DNA of 64,000 nucleotides, from assembly GCF_001625215.2 (NCBI RefSeq), contig NC_030381.2:38438689-38502688 (forward strand), written 5' to 3'. Numbering within the stretch: position 1 is the first letter of the stretch; each line of letters opens with the position of its first letter. The translations under genes were made by a program, and so were the position numbers. This document shows positions 34,895 through 47,194 of this stretch, in pieces. This stretch comes from Daucus carota subsp. sativus. Lineage: Eukaryota > Streptophyta > Magnoliopsida > Apiales > Apiaceae. The notes under the pieces are model-generated. The model was given only the letters and a program-made list of their open reading frames with translations. It did no database searches and was not told the DNA's origin.

Positions 34895-37519
34895 CTAAAA
34901 CTTCACTTTTCTAACATTCCCTCTGCCTTCCCATGCCTCCACCTGTTTTCTTGTACTCTCTTGCTTTTCTTTTATTGCATCAATTTCATTTCGACTAAAC
35001 GGAGGAGCCAACATACATGGACTTGACTCAGAAGGGTTCTTCACCATTGACTCCATCTTGAACCTTTTATTCAACTCTTCGTGTTCATTGCATGCCATTG
35101 TCTCTGAGCACACTTCAATTGCTTTTGGTGGAACTGTTGGTTTGTACTTCATCAGCTTTGCGTATTCGTTCAGTGTATGATACATGTAATCATACACATT
35201 TTTCATCTTTAATCCTTCTTGGATAAAGTTGCTCCCTGCTCTTCCAATTTTTTGAGCCTAAAATTTCCAAAGACCAGAGCTATTGAAATTAATTTCATGA
35301 CTAGCTTGTAAAATATACCGGATAAATGTTTGATTGTTTACCTTGTTTTGATGTGAATTTCCCCAGTTCACCGCAAATTGAATTGATTTGCACTTGTTAT
35401 TGTTATTTATAGGCCAGTAATGTACCAGTGGCTGTAAACTTCTAGTAAAGAAATCATAGAACTGTGGCTTAACTAGAAGAGTCATGGAATCACAAGCAAG
35501 AATGTATTTTTCACTGACAGACCATGCTCTTCCTTCAATATATATCTTGTATCTGCACAAACGCAAGCACAAACAAGGAATGTGCACAGTTATTTATCTT
35601 AGATGGAAATGAACATAGAATCAGGACAAAAGAAAATTCAAATTTAACGATTCACCAACCTATGAGTGCATTGGTCTGCTAAATTTGTTTGCTTGAACCC
35701 TTTCTTCGACTCATGATCCCAGTTCTGCAATATCAAAATATACATGTCATGTTGGATTTCATGCAACAGTGGGATTGATTAACATTAGGTTTTAACATAT
35801 AATCGGAAAAAATATTGACACTTTGACAGCATGCCCTGATGCCAAATATATTTGGCCAAGTTCACCCGGAGTTTCCTAGCTATCTAGGCCAACCAAAACC
35901 CTACTTCCGAGTGAAATATACTAGATCTGTTCCCGCCCGTCATACGAATGAGACATATTTGATATTTTGGCTCCACATTTATCTAACATAATACATTGTC
36001 ATATTAAAACGAAACCCATGTCTACATTTATTCGTTGCACATATGGAAATAGAATAGTTTTAAGGATCAAGAATCTCCATGTGGTCAGTCGAAACAAGAT
36101 TGGGAATCATATGTTTAACATGAAAAATAAGAGAGGACCTGGTAATTGATCACAGAAATGAGGACTTACAACTTGATATAGCCGAGCATTCCAGTCATTT
36201 TTATCAGTAACATTGCATTTCATCAGGTTTCCTCTGTTTTTACTCACCCATGCATTCCCTTTCCAATACGCGTAAGGTTTTCTCTTCCGCCATTTTGTTT
36301 TCTTGGTTCCTTTTCTCAGCTCATTTTTCAGAGGCGCCCATGGCTTTATATTGATTTCAGGCCTAACAAATAAAATGCCTTAGTTCAACTGTGTAATATA
36401 CTTAAACCTTACTAAAATGTAACGAAAGAATTGTCGTACCATCCCCAGAAGGACCAATCCGGAAAAACTAAATCCAAGGTTGAGTCGTCCCCACAATAGT
36501 GAAACATTGGTGGTGGAATGGATGCATTTACTCCCATATAATCACTCCTAGGGATCACTGGTAAATCACCACAATGAAACATGAAATCTAAGTCTGGTAT
36601 TTTACCGGGATAAAATTTAAGAAGTTGTAGTATTCCCCATATTGTAAACACATCTCTTGTTTGAAAAACTCCTGTATATTGCTCCATGTACAATCTTCCA
36701 TCAACTACCAAAATTCTGAGATTGGCCGTCTTAATGCCACTTTCGACTATTTCTCTTGTAAGTCCAGTCTTTTCCCATGGTCTTAAATCTTCATATATCC
36801 ACCTGAAATACTCTGGACATTTCTCAGCTGATGAATCATTCCTGTCGAATATTTTTGGATTAATAACTGGACATGTTTGTGTTGTGCTGCTATTAGAGCA
36901 CCGGAGTTGGTACGTAGCTGGCCTTGAGTCTGACCTACCATTCTTGGAGGCAAAAATAGAATTCTGAAATGCATCACCTGAAAAAATAGACTGAGAAAAT
37001 AAATTTTAGTCCACTCCAATTTCGGTTTTTTCCAGAATAAGCCAACTTCAAGTTGGGTAACTAACTATACCTAAACAGTTCAGACTTCTGAACATAATGG
37101 CTAGTATGGCTTATCTCTATCTTTATCTGAAATTTCCAATATCAGATTTTATAATCCGTTTTTTCCTGATTCGTATAGTTCAATTTAAGACAGCCATGCA
37201 GCATATAACCTGGTGTTAATTCTCCATCCTTACCCGAAAGAAAGATAAATGAAGGAATGACAGAATTAAGTGGAATAGAGATTGAGAAACTTACAACATC
37301 TAGCCACCGGGTCGCCAAGAAGGTTCCGATAAACATAAATAAACTAAACAGTATTGTACTTGTCAGAGCTCCTGTCTTCAGTTTCTGCACCATGGTTTTC
37401 GCGGAAAAACTCTGATCATCATTCCACCAAAACCTAAACCTGCAACTAGTTTCAGTAGAACTCTCATCCTTCTCTTCATCCACGTTTTTCACATCGTCGT
37501 TTTCCAGTGTTCCCTTCAT
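34895..37519 (-). CDS. CAP10/GT90-type O-glucosyltransferase-like protein, copy A
   Basis: Six exons on the minus strand: 37295-37519, 36440-36990, 36170-36362, 35660-35724, 35342-35552 and 34895-35257, all GT-AG, 535 residues. It starts at the ATG at 37519 (MKGTLENDDVKNVDEEKDES). Residues about 48-70 (ALTSTILFSLFMFIGTFLAT) form a single membrane segment, so this should be a type II protein of the ER or Golgi. The CAP10 domain follows, with CPEYFRWIYEDLRPW, FHCGDLPVIPRSDY, VFPDWSFWGWPEINIKPW, KRKPYAYWKGNAWVSKNRG and YKIYIEGRAWSVSEKYILAC, all hallmarks of the rumi/KTEL family (GT90). Animal rumi adds glucose to EGF repeats; plant substrates are largely unknown. The gene is followed in tandem by copy B, which has the same exon lengths for exons 3-6. 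Confidence 0.93.
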
Positions 37520-38405
37520 GCTATGTTGCCACAAGATCTTGAGGGAGAAGAACAGAGCTTGAGAAAGAGGTTAGGAAAGTAACAGGACTAAACCAACACT
37601 CTGGCCTAATTGTGGTCTAATTATATGCAGACATGCATAAATCATAAATGTTAAGTATACTTGTTGGTCTAGTAGCATTCAAAAGCCAAAGAAAATTAGG
37701 CAAATAGGAGTTAGAAGGATGAGTAATTTCAAAACAAGAGGTGAGAAAATGAGAAAGTTGAAGTTGATCAATCATGTCTCTATCTCAGAATTGGTGGTCA
37801 CTAGAAAACTTGCACCAGGAACAAGTTACACGCACCTAGACTGGACTCGCAGAGAATCCATGTTAGACTTTTCTACGGAGTGTAAAACACTCAGGATTTT
37901 TATCAAACATAACATCTATCAAAATCAGATGATGTGTTGAGGGATATCTATATTCGTATCAGGACATGAAATATGCCCATCGTCACAGTCACACACTCAA
38001 GATGCAGTGGTGCATGTCGTATTTTAACTGATGTTTGATTTTTTGACACATATATTAAGGGGTAAAAAAATAATAGTCACACTCAACAAAAAATATTTTT
38101 TTAACACCTTAGTATATGTGTATAAAAAATTAAAAATAGGTAAAATGGAACAATACCGAGTATAGTATGTATGGAATACCATATTTCAAGTCAATGCTTT
38201 AACCCGAATTTTCTTGTCATAGAAATTAAAAAAAAAATCATTAAGTTAAAATTGCACTCCATGGCCATACTTTTTCCTCTCAAAACGGATCAAACCAGAA
38301 GAATCAATGTCCCTTTACGTATTTCTGTTTCCTATATGAACAAAGAAATTACGTGGAGAGCACAAACACAAAGAATTTGGAACACAATCTGCACAATCTT
38401 TTGCG
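37520..38405. other. Spacer between the tandem CAP10 genes
   Basis: About 890 bases containing the promoter of copy A (minus strand, near 37520 and above) and the 3' end of copy B (near 38405). Short plus-strand frames here look accidental. Confidence 0.5.
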
Positions 38406-40807
38406 CTAATAATTCACTTTTCTCACATCTTCACTCCCTTCCCATTCCTCCACTTGTTTTCTTATACTTTCTTGCTTTTCTTTCATTGCATCAATTTCAT
38501 TTCGACTATAAGGAGGAGCCAAGATACATGGACTTGATTCAGAAGGGTTCTTCACCATTGACTCCACCTTGAACCTTTTATTCGGTTCTTCGTGTTCGCT
38601 GCAGGCCATTGTCTCTGAGCACAATTCAATAGCTTTTGGTGGAACTGTTGGTTTGTACTTCATCAGCTTTGCGTATTCGTTCAGTGTATGATACATGTAA
38701 TCATACACATTTTCCATCTTTAATCCTTCTTTAATAAAGTTGCTCCCCGCTCTTCCAATTCTTTGAGCCTAGCATTTCCAAAGACCAGAGCCATTGAAAT
38801 TAATTTCATGACTAGCTTTTAAAATACAATTCAAAACGCCAAAACGGTACCCTGAGGACAAGAATATCCTCAGGGTCGTGGTGAAGGACTAACCAGATAA
38901 ATGTTTGGATATTTAAGTTGATGTAGTTCACCGGTTCTGAAAAAAAACTAAATTTAACTACCAGAGATTAAAATTGTTACCTCGTTCTGATATGAATTTC
39001 CCCAGTCCACCGCAAATTGTATTGATTGGCACTTGTTATTGTTATTTATAGGCCAGTAATGTACCAATGGCTGTAAACTTCTAGTAAAGAAATCATAGAA
39101 CTGTGGCTTTACTAGAAGAGTCATGGAATCACAAGCAAGAATGTATTTTTCACTAACAGACCATGCTCTTCCTTCAATATATATCTTGTATCTGCACAAA
39201 AACAAGATAAAATTATTTTCGGGATGAAAAGAGGTGAAATTGAATAAAAATAAAAATCAGGACATGACCTCAGAGTTCTGAGAACAAAATTTAGTTACCA
39301 ACCTATGGGTGCATTGGTCTGCTAAATTTGTGTGTTTGAACCCTGTCTTTATTTCATCTTCCCAATTCTGCAATATAGAAATAAACTTGTAATGTAACAT
39401 TACAAATGGATTATATTATACAGTTTGATTCACACATTTTACAACTTACAACTTGATATAGTCGAGCATTCCAGTCATTTTTATCAGTAACATTGCACTT
39501 CATCAGGTCACCTCTGTTATCACTCACCCAGGAATTCCCTTGCCAATGTGCATAAGGTTTTCTTTTCCTCCATTTTATTTTCTTGTTGCCCTTTTTCAGC
39601 TCATTTTTTAGAGACACCCATGGTCTTATATTAATTTCAGGCCTGAGAAATAATAAAACATCGTTAGACACAGCATTAGTACCTTGTGCTAAAATGTAAG
39701 GAAGATATATCGTACCACCCCCAGAAGGACCAATCAGGAAAAACCAAATCCAAGGTTGAATCATCGCGGCAATAATGAAACACTGGTGGTGGAACAGATG
39801 CATTTGCTCCCATATAATCGCTCCTCGGGATCACTGGTAAGTCACCACAATGAAATAAGAAATCCAAGTCTGGAACTTTACCTGGATAAAGCTTAAGAAG
39901 CTGTAGAATTCCCCATACTGTGAACACATCTCTTGTTTGAAAAACATCCGAGTATTTGTCCATGTATAATTTCCCATCAACTACAAGAATTCTGAAATTG
40001 GCTTTGTCAATTCCACTTTCGACGATTTCTCTTGTTAGTCCAGTCCTCTTCCATGGCCTTAAATCTTCGTAAATCCACCTGAAATACTCTGGACATTGTG
40101 GTGCTGATAAATTATCAGTGTCGAATATTTCTGGATTATTAAGTGGACATATCTGTGTAGTGTTGCCATCAGAGCACTGAAGTTCATATGCAACTGATCT
40201 CGAGCCTAGTTTCTGACTCTTGTATCCGAAGAATGAATTACCTGTAAAAATGGACTGAAGAAGAAAAACTGCAACTTGGTAAAGAGTAAATAAACTATGA
40301 AATTGACCTGTCACTAACTTTTTTAAATATGGAATCATCGTTTAGACACTTTAGTTATTACACTCACTATTAGAGGTACTCCCTCCGTCTCAAAATAATA
40401 GTCTTGTTTTGATTTGACTTGGTCAAATAGATCCAATTTTCATAAAACATTCAACAAAATGAAGGCTGCGTATATCTTACTCTCCCCGGACCTTGCTGGT
40501 TCATTTGTTATGATTTTTGATTATGATAAAATGACTTATCATAAGAATTAGCATATGGAGTAGAGATGGAGAAACTTACAACATCTAGCCACCTAGTAGT
40601 CAAGAAGGCTCCAACAAACATAAGAACACAAACCAGTGAGGCACTTGTCAAGGCTCCTATTTTCAGTTTGTGCACCATCAGTTTTGAGTAACACGACTGA
40701 TGTTCACTCCACCTAAACTTAAACTTGTGAGCAGTTGCATCACAAGTCTCATCCTTGTCTTCGCCCTCCACGTGTTTTTCGCAGTCGTTTTGCATAGCCT
40801 CCTTCAT
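38406..40807 (-). CDS. CAP10/GT90-type O-glucosyltransferase-like protein, copy B
   Basis: Six exons on the minus strand: 40580-40807, 39716-40254, 39450-39642, 39303-39367, 38981-39191 and 38406-38768, giving 532 residues from the ATG at 40807 (MKEAMQNDCEKHVEGEDKDE). The membrane segment is at about residues 50-72 (KIGALTSASLVCVLMFVGAF). The CAP10 motifs match copy A almost exactly (CPEYFRWIYEDLRPW, FHCGDLPVIPRSDYMGANAS, VFPDWSFWGWPEINIRPW, YKIYIEGRAWSVSEKYILAC). Exons 3 to 6 have identical lengths in both copies. The pair differs most in the N-terminal tail and the stem region (QKLGSRSVAYELQCSDGNTT here), as expected for a luminal enzyme with relaxed constraint there. A foldback element lies only about 105 bp upstream of the start codon. 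No broken frame was seen, so both copies may be active. Confidence 0.93.
40379..40455 (+). mobile_element. Remnant of a Stowaway-like MITE end
   Basis: TACTCCCTCCGTCTCAAAAT is the classic end sequence of plant Stowaway/mariner-type MITEs. It lies in intron 1 of CAP10 copy B. No matching opposite end was found nearby, so only one end remains. Confidence 0.45.
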
Positions 40808-40912
40808 GATTTATTTCCACAAGTCTGCGAAGAAAGAAGTAGATTTCAGGGAGAGAACAAGAGAGTGACAAAGAGGTTAGAGGTTAGAGGTCAGTGGTCA
40901 GTGAAATTGTTT

Positions 40913-41080
40913 GTGACTTGATCATCGCCTTATTTGGCTTATCTTAAGCAAATTCTGATTTACCTATGTAATATGTAGTTTTTTTATAAAACATATATTT
41001 ATTTAAGAGAAACTACATATTTAGATACATAAATCAGAAATAAGCTTAAGATAAGCCAAACAAGACGATTATCAAGTCAC
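40913..41080. mobile_element. Foldback MITE directly upstream of CAP10 copy B
   Basis: A 168-bp near-perfect palindrome with arms of about 70 bp: the left arm starts GTGACTTGATCATCGCC, and the right arm read backwards starts GTGACTTGATAATCGTC. A TTTATTTAAG loop lies between. It starts about 105 bp upstream of the ATG of the minus-strand gene. Confidence 0.85.
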
Positions 41081-42848
41081 AATATTATATATAGGAGCCG
41101 TTATTATGGTAAAAATATGTTATATAGGAGCCGTTTGACATAATTTAAAAACAATGTTCATTGATTATAAATAAGAAAATAATAATAAGTGAGAATTAAT
41201 TTGTATTTCATGTGTTTGGATACTCTTTTTGATATTTACAATTTGTTGATATAAAAATTACTAATATAATTATAAAATATTATAATAATCTTCCAAAACA
41301 GTCCTCTACATATTTATATATCAAATTTCAAAAAATATAAATAAATCATTAAAAACAGTTAGAATTTTCAATTTCTCAAATCTTGACTTATAAATTGAAA
41401 ATTGACTTATAAATTCGTTACATAAATCATATGAATGAGCTGGTTCTTACTTATAAGCCCCCGAACTTGGTTTATAAACTCAAGTAAACAGCTTTATAAT
41501 TGTTTTTCCTAAAATAAATTTTTATTTCTCCAAAATAAGTATTGTGAAGCTCCTGATACATGCTAACATGCATGTACAACATATATGGCATGTTTGACGC
41601 TTTTTTAGATTAAAATAATAATCCATTTTCAAGAAAGTTATATTTATAATTTGTTATAAGCATAAATATGTAAAAGGTGCCTTACATTGTTTATTATTAA
41701 AATTAAGTACGAAATTTTAGAAAAAAGGAGCAGCACTGAAGCACACCTTCATATTCTTTCAGAAATGATTTCTTATTCTAAAAAATAAGTCCTAAAATAA
41801 TGGTGGCATGCTTATATTCAAAAGCGCAGAGAAAAATGAGGCCAAGCGATAGAAATTTCAAACCAAAAGAATGTAAGATAAACTTTTATATTGATAAAAC
41901 ATTCTAGATCTTGAAACGTGTTGCGCGCATTTGGTTTAATACTAGGACCAATAGAAATTAAGCAGGTTATCACTTTTCTGCAAGGTTTATAACTTTATAT
42001 TACAAAATTAAGGACCACGTGTTTTTTAAGATATTTTTGTTTATCAATTTGGTTAATGATATATGCTCACAGACTCACAGTTGCATATATTCGAAATCTT
42101 TGAGAGGGAGAGATAGTGAAATGGGGCCCATAGACCTCACACGGTCAGCATTGCAAAAAAAAATAAAATATTATATGTAATTATTTATGAATTTTATTTT
42201 TTATTTCTTTTTGTTTCATTTTATTTCTTACATACAATATTAGATGTCATATTCCAATTTCTGCGAGGAATACTCAACTTCTTTTCCAAATTCTATCTCT
42301 CTTAAATCTTATAAATCTAAATAAGATCACAAGTAATTAAAAATAATTTATAATTATGAAAATATGTAATTTTGATTGGTCTTTGTTTAACTAAAACTTT
42401 AATGTTGATTATATTTGACAAACTTTTACTTAATGTTTCAGATTTTTTGGAAAGGAAAAGAAATACAAAGTTCGATTCCTTTATATTTGAGAAATAAATA
42501 TATTTATTTTAATATTTAAACAATTTAATTATATGTTTAAATTAAAAAATTTCAGTAGATTCTTTTAGACAAATTAACTATTCTACCCTACCTTTCTTGG
42601 TCCCGAGTCGGAACACCGCACACCATGATGGTGATTGTACAGCAAAAAGAAGAGAAAGAGGGGCACATGAGAAGCATTTTTCTCCAAAGATCCCATCCTA
42701 TATAAAAGGAAAAAAAAAATAAAGGATTCATACGCTTTACTCCATTTCACAACCGTAGAAAATCTACAAATTAAAGGATGCCGAAAGCAGAATATTGCCA
42801 TCCTAGAAATACAAGCAAGCAAAAGATGGAAAGAAGGTTTTCTTAAAA
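41081..42848. other. AT-rich intergenic DNA, no gene seen
   Basis: About 1.8 kb of AT-rich DNA between the copy B upstream foldback and the next MITE. I see no gene or transposon ends. Confidence 0.5.
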
Positions 42849-43040
42849 CCGTTTTTCTAGTGTGTGCCCATGGGCACATGCTAAGCGCGGAAATTTTTGT
42901 ATTTGGAAGATTTTGATTGGTGTGGTTGGTGTATTTGCGGGGGGTCCACCATTATCAAGAGAGAGGAGCCAATCAAAATCTCTCATGCACAAAATTTTCC
43001 GCGCTTAGCATGTGCCCATGGGCACACCATAGAAAAACCG
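42849..43040. mobile_element. MULE-like MITE family, copy 1 (192 bp)
   Basis: Long inverted arms: the left arm CCGTTTTTCTAGTGTGTGCC and the right arm read backwards CGGTTTTTCTATGGTGTGCC. Both continue through CCATGGGCACATGCTAAGCG. The middle contains GATTTTGATTGG and its inverse. Length is exactly the same as copy 2 at 53395-53586. The 9-bp flanks here share only TTCTT, so the target duplication has decayed or the end is off by a few bases. Confidence 0.85.
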
Positions 43041-43588
43041 TTCTTCGTTCTTCGTTGATTCCTTTTGTACATGTTTGTTTTGTAAAAATCATCATTCCCT
43101 TTCTCTTTTTTAGCAGTGGGTTTACCCAATAATGCTCATAGCCAACTAGGTATTTGGATTCCCTTTCCTCACCTTTTTTCTATTTTGAGTTATAATTCAT
43201 ACTTTAAACAATTAAAATAAAAGATTATCATGTAAAGTATTTTTAAGAATTAAAAATAATTTTTAATTTAGTTTTTTAAATTAAACATAATTGTGACATA
43301 ATTCACATGTTAATTTATTTTAAAAAATTAATAGTATGGTTAAATAAATTATATTAATTTATTAGAATGTAAATAAATTATCTTGTTATAGATATGAATA
43401 TATTTAACTCTTTTGAAATTATATAATATTAACAAAAATTGAATATAAAATTAATCACACAAATTTTTATTCCGTTTCTGCTACAAAACCAAACAGGTAA
43501 AACAATTCAGGATCATTCATCTCCACGTTTCCCTTTCTGGATTTCATTCCGTTTTCCTGAATCGAACCAAACGGCCCCTAAGGGTTTT

Positions 43589-43842
43589 GGTCCTCACACC
43601 CAGTTGTCAAAGAGACTTTATCTAACACACAGCTCCATTACCATCCGATCTGTATTTCAAGAGTCTGGCTTGAAACTTTGTTTGTAAGTATCCGTTATAA
43701 TTTTCCGCGGACCAGAACTTTATCTTTCCACGGAAAATTATAACAGATACTTACAAACAAAGTTTTAATCTGGACTTTTGAAATAGAGATCCGACGCGCT
43801 TGGAAGTATGTGTTACATAAACGGTTCCTGACAACGAGGACC
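43589..43842. mobile_element. Foldback element with about 120-bp arms
   Basis: The left arm starts GGTCCTCACACCCAGTTGTC, the right arm read backwards GGTCCTCGTTGTCAGGAACC. The innermost parts (TTTGTTTGTAAGTATC, GTTATAATTTTCCG) are nearly perfect inverses around 43672-43760. The element stops two bases before the duplicated block that begins at 43844. Confidence 0.75.
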
Positions 43843-44114
43843 CATAATCTAAAACTGAAAAAGATCAAGCATCCTAACTAAAGCATAAACCGGATATAGA
43901 AATCAATAAAGGACTGAGAGCAATTGTTTCATATAAGAGACTCAGTACATATCAATTGTTTCATATAAGAGACTCAGTACATTTAGAATCCCCTTGTAAG
44001 AGAAGTCCTAATTGACAAGTTAACCAGGAAGATATTTCAAGTTAAATATGCAGAGCAAGTGATCACTCATCCTCTCAAATTTTTTCTTGGCAGCATTGTA
44101 TTCATTGATTGCCT

Positions 44115-45164
44115 TCAATCCGAATGAGGTTCCTCCTTCTCGGGTTCCAATTTCCGGAGTTCAGCTTCAGCAGCAGAATGATGAGCCTCTTTGCATTGAT
44201 CCGTCTCTGCTGTCAGAGCCTCGACTCTTGAGGAGTTGTCAATCATCCTGTTCCTTTGTAGGTTCAGGCAGGAGAAGGTCATATGTCTTGGCTTTTTAGA
44301 GACCTGTACTCGAACGTGCTCTGGAAGCACAAACTCAACCTCAGCATTAGGATTCTTTGTTACTAAGGTAGCAAACAATTTCTTCTGTTGCACAGGCACT
44401 GGCAGTATATCATTTCTATCACTTATACTAAGATCCTTACAGAAATAATTAGCAATAATCATAAGGAATCTTGCATAACAGATGACTTGGTCTCTATTTT
44501 GCACTTGGTCAAATTTGTAAGCGAATTCATCAAGCAATAGTCTGCCAATGTCAATTCTCTTACCATACAAAAGGCTATACGCAATTCTCAGAACAAAAAT
44601 ATTTATCCTATCAAAGGAACCATATTTTCCCGTGAAAACCTTACTCAGAGTGACAAAGAAGTACGCCCACTCCTTCCTAAAATGCTTCCTATTAATTCGA
44701 CCCAAAGGATCCGCCGCATAATTGATAGCTTTTAACATGGAAATAATCTCACCACCGTTAGGTATGGTTTCAAAGTTGGAATTAGGAAAATGCAGTGCTT
44801 CATTGATCACTGAAGGCGTCAAGACACAAGAATTACCTTTGATTGTGAAATTTATTTCACCACTTGGGCCACACATTTCTTGAACAATTTCTGCATAGAT
44901 CGTAGGGCTTGTAGTGAGTGCATAGCTGACTGGAGAGATTCTCAAGAAAGCCATCAGGGGATAAAAGTCTGCATGCACTGATTCCTTCTCCAAAAAAGCA
45001 ACATGATTTGTGGTGGCATAGGCCACTTTGCCTGATGGACTCAAGTCTTGGGACAATTTATTGGGGGGGATTGTTTCATGTACCAAGATTTTATTAGAAG
45101 GCTCGAAAATTTCTTGGGGGTTGAATTTGAGAAGGAATGATAGGATCTTAGCAAAAGAATTCGC
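44115..45164 (-). CDS. Retroelement-associated ORF, copy 1 (function unknown)
   Basis: A 350-codon open frame with no ATG near its 5' end (a TGA precedes 45164; the first obvious methionine is in YPLMAFLRISPVSY). Recognisable stretches are TTSPTIYAEIVQEMC, FTIKGNSCVLTPSVINEALH, RINRKHFRKEWAYFFVTLSK, ARFLMIIANYFCK and a charged Glu/Lys-rich tail (EALTAETDQCKEAHHSAAEA). I associate this layout with the plant-specific open frames carried near retroelements and annotated as plant transposon protein-like; that link is from memory and weak. It could be an exon of a larger, degraded element gene. No catalytic motif is visible. Copy 2 is nearly identical. Confidence 0.5.
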   Translation of the reverse strand, partial: ANSFAKILSFLLKFNPQEIFEPSNKILVHETIPPNKLSQDLSPSGKVAYATTNHVAFLEKESVHADFYPLMAFLRISPVSYALTTSPTIYAEIVQEMCGPSGEINFTIKGNSCVLTPSVINEALHFPNSNFETIPNGGEIISMLKAINYAADPLGRINRKHFRKEWAYFFVTLSKVFTGKYGSFDRINIFVLRIAYSLLYGKRIDIGRLLLDEFAYKFDQVQNRDQVICYARFLMIIANYFCKDLSISDRNDILPVPVQQKKLFATLVTKNPNAEVEFVLPEHVRVQVSKKPRHMTFSCLNLQRNRMIDNSSRVEALTAETDQCKEAHHSAAEAELRKLEPEKEEPHSD

Positions 45165-45392
45165 TCAGACCAAAGATGGCTGTGTACATTTCATCTGCTA
45201 CATATGCTATTTAAATAAGGATTCTCATGGCCGTTTCATTACAAAAATTTAATGGGGTCCAGAATTGGAATTGAATTTTTCTATTAGTCGGTTGAATGAA
45301 ATCTTATCTATTAAATGATATCTTATCAACTATCCATCATTGTATTTAATTGAGTTTTTAATAGATTATATCATTTATGTAGATTTTAACCG

Positions 45393-45725
45393 AGATTTTA
45401 GTGGATATATATAATCCATAGATTTTAATCAATTGTATGGATTTTGATTTATGTCATATCTACATAGAGGTTCGCAAAGTTGATACCGAGTCAAAATGTC
45501 ATCAATTTTGTTGAGATTTTAAAAATCTAAAAGACGTTTAACAATCCTATAACAACCAAGATTTTAGTGGATATGCATAATCCATCTATTTTAATCAATT
45601 GCATAGATTTTGATTTTATGCCATATCTACATAGAGGTTCGCAAAGTTGATACGGAGTCAAAATCTCATGAATTTTGGTGAGATTTCAAATATCTAAAAG
45701 ACGCTTAACAATTCTATTAAATCCA
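45393..45725. repeat. Tandem duplication of about 165 bp
   Basis: Two copies beginning GATTTTAGTGGATATATATA / GATTTTAGTGGATATGCATA and both containing CATAGAGGTTCGCAAAGTTG. The second duplicated block (about 50215-50330) has only one, diverged copy of this unit. Confidence 0.85.
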
Positions 45726-47194
45726 TCATTTTATGAAGTCGAAAACAATCCATCAACAATTGAATACCATAAGATTTATTAAGAGAGATGATAGAAGAGA
45801 GAATGAGTTTAACTAGTGAACATGATGAAGATGGAAGAACAAAGAAGTGATGACTAGAACCCTAAATTCGGAAGTCGACTCTCAAAACCGCAAAACATAT
45901 TTGTAAGATTTCCTTCCGAGTCAAGTTGAATGATTGGAATCAGTTTAATAAATGTGAATGACTTGGCTAAGTATACGTTTCCGAATAGTTGTTTATAAGA
46001 TCTTCGTTCAATCGATTACTCGTTTATATGATTTGATTCGAGTCGAGTTCAATGAGCACTCGTAATTGAATAAACGCTTATAAAATCTTTGATTCAAACA
46101 ACTATTTATGAAATTTGATTCGCGATATGTTGAATCGATTTCAGTTAAAAACTAATTTCACAAGATGTAAACGAATAGACCTAACTATGAAAAAACGAAA
46201 CTTAATTTACAATTTCTTTCTATAATTATACCAACAAATTAATCGTGATTTTAATATCAACACTATTTTACCAATCGACTTATGGTTATCATATGACTAC
46301 TCGTATCATTACGCTTACTAGTTTATTTTTGAATATTATCTTGATAATTGTTTCAAAATAATAATGATATTATATTGATAATTATACTAGAAAGATACGA
46401 GTATGAACCATATTAGTTCTATGAATAATCTTGTATAAATAGATATCATCCGTCTATCCTCTTAGCCAAAACCCTAAACTCTGTCTGTGCGCGGTCAGTT
46501 TTGTTCTGTTTTCTTGTAATCAATGGCGCTTGGTAGTTGTAATCCGACCCTTCCGGACGAACTAATAAGCCAGATTCTAATACGCTTGCCAGTGAAATCA
46601 TTACTTCGATACCAATCAGTCTCCAAGACATGGTTATTAATGATTAAAAACCCTAGTTTCGTCAAATCTCAGCTCCGTCACGCACTCACTACCCAAACTG
46701 ATGATCAAACTCTCCTGAAAGCTGACTGTTTCTCAGTACTCCATCTCGATTCTGGCCCGAATGTGGTTTATCTCAAGTTTCCATGTCCTCGACGTGACGA
46801 TATAATGGATCTTAAACTTGTTGGTTCTGCTAATGGCATTGTATGTGTTGCTGTTACGTTGGGTATTTATGCTGAATTTTTTTATTTTTTTTTTTGAAAA
46901 TGAGAATAAATCTCAACGAGAATCGGCAATTCACCGTGATAATTCCTTCATTCAAGAAAGCTTATTATCTAACCGTCGGACATGCAAGATGACCGGGGAA
47001 ATTTAGACAATAAAACTTTAATGTCCGAAAAGAAAACCGGCCTTCTTCCAAAAATCCTGAAAATAAAACAAGAGAAACAAAAAGAATATAAGTCGATATA
47101 TTTAATAGATTACATCAAAATATTCCCACAATCATGATAACTCATGATTGAGACAATTAAGCTCTTAATTAAGGCATAATAATAAAATATTAAT

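Larger units (their letters stand above)
43844..45767. repeat. Duplicated block, copy 1 (partner at 48652-50368)
   Basis: From ATAATCTAAAACTGAAAAAG to about GAAAACAATCCATCAAC the sequence matches 48652-50368 at high identity, in the same orientation and about 4.8 kb apart. This copy contains extra internal tandem duplications: a 32-bp unit twice at 43921-43984 and a roughly 165-bp unit twice at about 45393-45725. Confidence 0.9.

Noticed and set aside
44087..44448. Plus-strand frames of about 70 codons, repeated at 48863-49224
   Set aside because: Antisense of the duplicated retroelement-associated ORF.
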